64,000 bases of DNA, from the NCBI GenBank assembly GCA_032622095.1, contig CP136061.1:221745148-221809147 (forward strand), given 5' to 3'. Position 1 is the stretch's first letter. Each line of letters begins with the position of its first letter. The notes beneath the pieces were generated by a model that saw nothing but the letters and a program-made list of their open reading frames with translations, ran no database searches and was not told where the DNA came from. This DNA comes from Siphonodentalium dalli (lineage: Eukaryota; Mollusca; Scaphopoda; Gadilida; Siphonodentaliidae). This document shows positions 23,201-32,200 of this stretch, piece by piece. A program made the translations under genes and the position numbers.

Positions 23201-26200
23201 AAAGCCTGGAAAATATTGCATTAAAATCAACAAATTAGTTCATAGCTAATTAAATAAGGTAATAATTTGGACCATGTGAAGCTTCAAGATTTTATTCAAT
23301 TTTGATTCGACTGTTATTTGTGTGGAAAGACTATGGAGATAAGTGACTTAAATGACAATTGACTCAACAATGCAACTGCATTTTTAAAATGAAAAACATA
23401 ACAAAATAAGAATATGAAGTAATGTTCTGATGACATTAGATTTGAGATGTCGGTCTGAGTGAATAAACACAGTACTGCATATATGTTGCTAGCCAATACT
23501 TCATGTCACTCTTGAAATCTTGAAATCATGGAATGTTAACAGATGTCCCTTAATACAGTATCGCATTCATGACACAAACTGACACTGCAGTTCTTTGCAC
23601 TTATTGTTCAGTCCAACTCAAAATTATTTTCTTTTGAATTTGTTCAATTTAAATATATAGCTGCATATATCAGCTACATTTGCTAAGAAGGTGGTATAAT
23701 TGCAGAGTCACATTCAGTGTGGTCTTTAACCCTTCCATGACTGGAGCTTCCTGAAACGTAGCGAAAACCCTGTGCCAATGCATTTTCTTATATATGTGAG
23801 TCTCCCATAGGGAGCCTCGCATATATATGAGAATACATTGGCCTAACAATATTTACCTTGACCTTGTAAGCCAGTGCATTCTCTTATATATGCGAGGCTC
23901 CATATGGGAGACTCGCATATATAAGAGAATGCACTGGCGCATGATCTTTAATGCTTACCGGCGCAGCTCCCGCCATGAAAGGGTTAAATATTGACCCAAT
24001 CCTTCAAAAGTGCTGGGCCTTGAAAAGTGCAACCTCATTCTGATTAAGCTTCATCTTCTGGGAAGTGTCTATAGTCTCAAATTAACATTATTTTTAGTTA
24101 CTTTTTCCCTTCTGTTTAGTTTCTAAATCCCCTAATTTGCAGAAGATAAATTACATAGTCAAGGTGACCAATGGGTGAACTTCAATCTGATCCTAGGTCT
24201 CCCATAGCGGTTGAGGCCTAAGCAGAATGAGGTTCCCAGAGGGTAATTTGGTGCTGCTAGCCCACTGTGCGGGGTAGCATCACTAAATGCACCCTCTATG
24301 GACCTCATTCTGCAAATATCAGACACACTATATCCAGACTTGTATACTTTCCATTTCATGTGAATCTGAATCAGATTTATCTGCTCTTTTATATTTAGCA
24401 TGGTGCACGTCACCTGGATTATAAGCCGTACCTGTTTATAGTGAACCATGTTTTGTGTTGATGTCCCAGCTGGCGTATGTGATAAATACACAGGAAGTCT
24501 TGTCTAGAAAATAAAATTTTCAAAGTTAGGCCTTTAGGTACTCTTAACCCTTAATGTGGTTAGTTTCAGATACAATTGATCATTTAGCAATAACATAAAA
24601 GTCGTCACACAATACCCAAGTAAAACTTTAAATGACCCGGCAATGAAAGTTGTTGACATAACAATAGGTTAATCAAGTAGTGTTCTACTGAAGTGGAAAT
24701 GAGTTAATAAGTGTGCCAAATCAATAGAATTTTTACAAAGTCTTGACACGTATTATTTCGCTGTGTGTGGTCTCAATACAAACTTAATACTAAATGGATA
24801 TCCGGTAGCAAAACGACTGAAACGAATGTGTGTGATCAAGTGTTTGCAAGTAATTTTTGCCATAACTAGGGCAGAGAGGTCAAAAGAAAACAAGAAACAA
24901 ATTTAGATTTAGAGTTTTGTACAATCAATAACAGTCGTAAGAGCGACATATTTTATCCAAAAGGGTTAGCATGACATTAAACAAAAGTTGTCTGCAAACG
25001 AGAACATGTTTGATCGCGAGATATTTCATCGGCATAGATCGCTATGCCATATCGCATGGCATTTCACAAAAATAAGTTATTCATTTGTGTCGGCAAGTAT
25101 TTAGATTAAATTCGCCCATAAATATGAAGCACAAGAATTTTGGCAAGGATATATAAGTTTATGAATCGATTGGAATAATTCCCAAGTTATCCCAAGCAAG
25201 AATCTGGAAAAAAATATGTTTGCCAGAGAGGATACGCAAAGCGGTTTGAGTTATACTTTCTTTTCAATAAATTAGTTGTCTTTCACTCCAACCCTGTGGG
25301 ATAAAGGTTCTTTTTACAATCAGACACTGAAACACTAATTTTGAGTTAGTTCTGGTATTGACAGTTTTGATATTGATAGTTATCTGCTGAAAAACTATTG
25401 ACTCACCAGATTTAAATTTGACAAGTCTGGGCCACATATTAAAAAGAGGACATTGTAACAAAGAAATCTGGTCAGTGCTTCTTTACACACGCTGTCAGCT
25501 AATATATCCATAATAGGTCCTTCAGGCAGAAAGTCTTTCCTTCCAAAAATAATATAAAGAAGCTGCAATTAGAACAGACGTTTATAAATTTCAAATATAT
25601 AATTATACAACAGGCCTGAAAATATGGTGCTGGACATTTGCATAAATGAGGTCCCCAGAGGGTGAATTTAGTGACACTACTCCACACAGGGGGCTGGGCA
25701 TCACTAAATTCACCTTCTCAGAACCTCATTCTGCTTAGGCCTCATCTTCTCTGGAAAGTGTCTTTATTATCAAATGAACAAGTTTCATTTAGAAACTCTT
25801 TAGAAGTTTCTGTTTAGTTTTAAGTTTCTCTATATCCTCCAATTGGCAGATGACACAATGCATAATCGAGGTGCCCAATGAGTGCACATCACCATCTGGG
25901 AACTTAAATCTGTATCTAGGTCTCCCATAGCAGATGAGGCCAGGTAGAATGAGGACCCCAGAGGATTAATTTGGTGATGCTAGTCGCTAGCCAGCTTTAC
26001 AGGGTAGCGTCACTAAATTCACCCTCTGGGGACCTCATTCTGCTATATTTTCAGGCCTGATTCACAAGGACATAGACAACATCCATTTTCATCCTAAAAT
26101 TTGAAATGTTTGCATATTATATAATATAGGGCTTTCCAGATGTATGAAAAGCAATTCATATTACATTACTGTGTTGATATTTTGGGTTTTTATTGAATCA

Positions 26201-29200
26201 ATTCGATGCGATTTGGAATCTTTTGTCTGATTCGATTCGAAATTGGATGTCCTGATTTGAATTGTATCCAACATTGGCACAAGTTGCATTCTCATTACTT
26301 CAACAGACAACATTACTTTTTTCACGAATATAGATTATGATACCAATGAAATACCATACAATCACTGTTGTAGACTGAGCTATACCATATAGACCACCGA
26401 AGCATTACACAACTGATGTAACTGATCTAGAAAAATTTCATATATATGTCGAACTTCAGCTAAGTGAATGTGATTGCTTACTGACTTCATTATTGTCTAT
26501 GATACTGTTTCATTAGTTTATAGCAGAGATGGCCACACGAATGCGCACTCAATTGGTTAAATGCGAATCCATTTATGGATAATATTTACGTTATATATCA
26601 ACGATCACTTATCGTCGTTATGAAGTGAGCAAATTGATACCGGTATGGCCACTCAGTCAAGTGATATCTACATCTTCAATATTGATACGTGTGATGCAAT
26701 GATTCGATTTGAGATTCAATGTGATTTTGAATAATTCGGCTGATTCGAGATTCGATTTGAAATGAAAATGCCCAATTTGCAGGGCCCTACTTTTTTTCTA
26801 CCATGCAATCCTGTTGTAAGTTTGCTATTTTCTGTTTTCAAATTTGTATTACTGGGCACAAATACCGGTAGTTATCATAGTTTTCTTATACATAACAACA
26901 TTGTAAGGGCATTAATGTAAAACGTGTGAACAAAAGCAATGTAACTCAGCTAGAATGAACTGAAACAAAAAATAAAGCCTTTTATCAGATTTAATTCTCC
27001 TCAATCAACATCAACTTGGTAAATTTTGTGAGATAAAAAATGGCTAGAGTTCACAGTTCAAATTTTAAAGGCAGGGTTCGTGCTGGCCAAAAAATTCCTT
27101 TGGCCATTTCTGAATTCCTTTGCCATTTCTGAATTAGTTTGGTTATTTCTGAATTTCTTTGGTCATTTCTGAATTTCTGTGGTCATTTCTCTCATATTTT
27201 GGCCAAATTGAAAAATCCAAAATGGGTTTTCCAATCAAGCGACATTCAGAAGAAGGTTAGAAAATCATCGGGATAATTGACTCCCACAGTGTACTGCAAT
27301 TACCATGTTCTTAATTCATCAAAAATTTCAACGTGATTGGGCAAATAACATATATAGAAGCTACAGGGTATCATGAGGGGGAACTCTATTTTTAGGAGTT
27401 TTATAAGAGAATGCATTGGCACAGGGTTTTCGCAAATTTTAAAGAAGCTCCAGTCAGAATTTACCAGTCATTTTTGGCATGCATGTTTTATTTTCTTTGA
27501 CTTTACCTTTTTTTTATTATTATCTTTTTTTTAGTTTTTTTTTATTGTTCAATAATAATTTACTGCATTTACCATGTTCTCAATCCGTAAACATTTCAAC
27601 ACGATCAGATGAACAATATACAAGATACAGGGTAATATATGGGGGGGGGGCTTTTTTTTTAGGTGTTTACAAGCGAATTGGGAGCCTTGCATATATAAGA
27701 GAATACATTGGCCTAACAATATTTATCTTGACATTGTAAGCCAGTGCATTCTCTTATATAGACGAGGCTCCCAATTGGAGTCGCATATATAAGAAAATGC
27801 ACTGGCACAGGATCATTAATGTTGCACCAGCGTAGCTCCCATCAAGAAAGGGTTAAATGTACTATAAGGGGCTTTCAGTTGCATTCTTTTAGGGTGTTCT
27901 TCCAAAATAGCAAAGAGGACAAACATATTTTTGAGTGCAAATTGACATGTGGCTTTAAGCATAAATCTGCACTCTTGCTGGACAAAAGGGAGAGGTATGT
28001 TAACTCTTTCGCTTCCAGTCTTGCATAAATGCGAGTTACCCAGTCACTGCTAATAGTGCATTATGCAAATTCAGCGGTGCATCTGGTATAAGGAATGTAA
28101 TTCTATTGTTTTGTTGCATTATGAAGGTGGCTCGGTTATTTTCTATAGAGTGCTGGTGTGCACTGACAATTTAGAAGAAATTAAATTAAAGAAAAGAATG
28201 TTAACAACTTATAACAAATCACCTAATTTCATGGTAACTTACCTCCTCCGGGACAGCGGACATGAGTTGTACAGCCCGGCTCTTTAAGTAACCTATCGTT
28301 GTAACAGGAGCCAAGGCAAAGAAAGTCTTTACCTGTAAAATTTATAAAATATTGTAAAAACTAATCATCTTTATAGTCAGTATATGATACATGACAGGCA
28401 GATTCTGACAAATTTCTCCAAATTTAATAATAGTACAGACCCAAATAACAGTACACTACAGAGTGGATGTTTTCAAGTTTCCCCACAATCATTGTCATAT
28501 GAGCTAATTACAATTATAGTAACTGGTAATGTCACCATGTTAAAAGTGAGAGAAAGATGATTTGTCTCATATTTGGCAGAATATTTGCAGCTAAGGTGAT
28601 CTGAGACTGTATATTTATGCTGGTGAGCAAAATTAAATAAACATACAGTAATGCCCTAAATAATTGACTCCTTAACTCTCAGTGAGAGTTTTGCGATGAA
28701 TGGCAACAAGCCATATTTCCGACTAAATCCTGAAAAGTTACCCATAATTCTGCTGTGGTTAAGCAGTCGATTATTTAGGGCATTGCTGTACAAACCCAAA
28801 TATATAACATACAGGATAGAGTTTTTTGCAGAAAATTAATAATAATACATCTATGATTATCTGGATCCTGAGAGTGCCATCGAGGGATAGTTTGCAAGAG
28901 AATAAAGCAAAGACCTGCATGGTTTCCTGAGAATGTCCGACATAATAAACAAGTTGTAGCTGTCCCATTGAGTTAGTGATAAATATAGTGGTGCTATAGT
29001 AATTATATAGATAACCATAAATACATACCATGGAGGCGTACTTCTGATTGCGAGAGAAAAAAGCAAAGGCCTGCATGGTTCCCTGAGAATGTCCCACATA
29101 ATAAAGTTGTGGCTGCCCCGTCACATTAGTGATGTAATCCAACACTGCTGGTGTGTCATTCAGCGCCATCTGGTCCCAACTGTGAAACAAATAGGAAATA

Positions 29201-32200
29201 GAATTACATTAAATATGAATTCTTAGGTCAGCAAGCATAATGTAGACAGGTATAGGGGTTAAATATAATGTGTTTTAATAATAAAAAGTGATCGCTGAGC
29301 ATAGGAATTATGTCATGGCAGCAGTGTCAATATAAAATCCCCGTTTCAATGATATCACCAACTCAAATTGTTTTTTCAGGTTTATTGTATTTATAAGGAA
29401 AAATCTACATTATTTTATACAATTATACAGTATAAACACATTGGTGCCAATCAAAAATTAAGTTTGTGATTCGTTCCAAAGGTGACAATACAGTTCAGTC
29501 ACATCAGAATTGAAGATTATCCTTAGCCTTTCTTTACTAAATGGATTATCCCACCCATTTACAAAAGTATACACTGGAATGGTCTATTATTCATTTGAAG
29601 GGATGTTCAGGTAATAAAAGCAGATGACAGATAGACAAAATGATGATGCCAGTGCAGAATTATTTATACTCATTGATGGGAAATGTCAGATAACAAGTTC
29701 AACAAACCACCTATGTTCATTTTTTGAACTTATTATCTGAACATTTCCTAAGGGAACTATGATTCAATGAGTATTTAGTAAAGAAAGGGTTAAATATGTA
29801 CATCCTTTGTTGACAGATCTTTGACCTTTGATTCAATGAGTATTTAGTAAAGAAAGGGTTAAATATGTACATCCTTTGTTGACTGATCTTTGCCCTTTAG
29901 AAAATAGGTGTTCACCAGACTGGTTACCTGAATTCCCAAAATTTCTCGTCACATTTGCAGTATTCTTTATGCTTCAGAGAGTATGTATTTCCTCTACTGT
30001 TCCCCATCCATACGTCAAATCCAGCATCCGCCATAATGAAACCTGAAATGAGCATTTAGGTGAACTATATCACTAAGAGCTTTCCGATGAATGGCAACAA
30101 GCCATATTTCTGACTAAATCCTGAAAAGTTACCCATAATTCTGCTGTGGTTAAGGAGTCGATTATTTAGGGCATTAATGTACACCTCAGATGCTGGCATA
30201 CCCCACATTGCCATATTGAAACATTAAAGGACGGAAACCAAATTTTTAAAAAACAAAGAAGGATAACTCTAGAATGGAAAATTCAAACATTACTGGGCAT
30301 TCTTTTGAAAGCAGTCATGAAGGTAAAACCTCTATACCAAATTTCATTCAGATCTGATAACCCATGGGTGAGATATCTGAATGGATGGGCAAAAAAACAC
30401 TATTTCCGGATGAACAAAGAAGGATAACACTAGAATGGAAAATGCAAATGTCATTTGCCCTTCTTTTGAAAGCGGTCATGATGGCAAACATTGTTACCAT
30501 ATTTCATTCAGATCCGATATGCCCAGACGAAAAATTCAACCCAGCATACCCCCCATTTTTAAAGTGGGGGTATAATAATCACATATATATGTATTGCCCA
30601 CTATCTTGGAATTCCTTTCACCAGACTATATCGAAAAAAGGTGGCTTTATAATATATTCAAACACTTCTGATGGGTTGGAACATAAAGGGCATCACAAAT
30701 TTGCCACGTATGTCGCTTCAAGCCGATCATGGGCACGAGCTCGCTGCATGTCTTACACTTCATAAAAAGCGATGAACCACCTAGTCAGGCCGATCATATT
30801 GTTATTGGGATACTATGTTGGAATTTGAACGATATGTTACTTTACAATTTTTGGTAGTTTTGAAAAGTTGATAAAGTTATTAACCCTTTACCCAACAAAC
30901 CGGCCAAAACCGGCCAAATAAAGCTTCAACAGCCTAAAATATCTTCGGTCTGTCTCAATAGAACCATACAAATATGGATATCATTGGAACCGGCTCCTTG
31001 ACCACATTGTGATAGTTACAGTTATGCCCTGTGCCAATGCATTCTCTTATATATGCGAGTCGACCATAGGTCGCCTCGCATATATAAGAGAATGCATTGG
31101 CCTAAAAAAAATCTTTTTTTAACACTTTTTACCATTTTTTCTTACATTCTTTAACAATTTTATAATTTTTAATGTGTTAAGCCAATGCATTCTCTTATAT
31201 ATGCGAGGCGACCTATGGTCGACTCGCATATATAAGAGAATTTTAATGCATTGGCACATGGCCCTTCTGTTGGTTAAAGGGTTAATGTTCTATTAAAATG
31301 GACTGGTATATGATTATAATGAATGACTTGAATATTGATTGAGGTCATTGCTTTTGACCGGCAAAGTAATCAAACAAAGTTCGTGTGAATCCCTTCGGTC
31401 ATAATCCAATGACCCCAATTGATATTCAAGTAATTTCTTAAATAAATTATTCAGATGCACGGTTCTCACTGAGTCATTGAATCGGACCCTGATATTGTAT
31501 AATAATTGCTTCATATGAATGGTTCTCACCGGGTCATTAGCTCGGACCCTGATCTTGTATAATAAATGCTTGATATTCACGGGTCTCAAGTGAGTTCTCA
31601 TTTCCAGAAAAGAGTAGAAAAATAATTATCGACTACTGAGAAATTGGCTGCTTAAACTGCCTACATGTGTGTCCCGAATGTGCCATACCAGTTTTTTTTA
31701 GTAGCGGCTTATGAAAGTTAGAGGAAGTTAATCTGATTCAAGTCTGGAAATAGTGTGTCTGACATTTGCTGAATGTTGTCCCCAGAGGGAGAATTTAGTG
31801 ATGCTACCCTGCACAATGGGTTAGCATCACCACATTCACTCTCTGGGGACCTCATTCTGCTTAGGCCTCATCATCTCAGAAATATCTATAATCTCAAATT
31901 AGCATTGTTTTAGTTACCTTTTCCCCTCTGTTCAGTTTCTATATCACCTGATTTGAAAATAAATAAAATGCATAATCATGGTGACTAATGGGTGAACATC
32001 ACTAACTTCAACTGGGGACTTCAATCTGATCCCAGGTCTCCCATAGCAGTTGCGGCCTAAGCAGAATGAGGTTCCCAGATGGTGAATTTGGTTGGTGATG
32101 CTTGCCGCCTTATGGGCTAGCATCACTAAATTCACCCACTGGGGACCTCATTCTGCAAATGTCAGACACACTATTTCCAGACTTGATCCGATTGCATATC

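Noticed and set aside
30364-30765. 133-codon frame
   Set aside because: It overlies a tandem repeat element in a lipase intron, with [12 protein letters not shown] text arising from repeat units and no recognisable domain.
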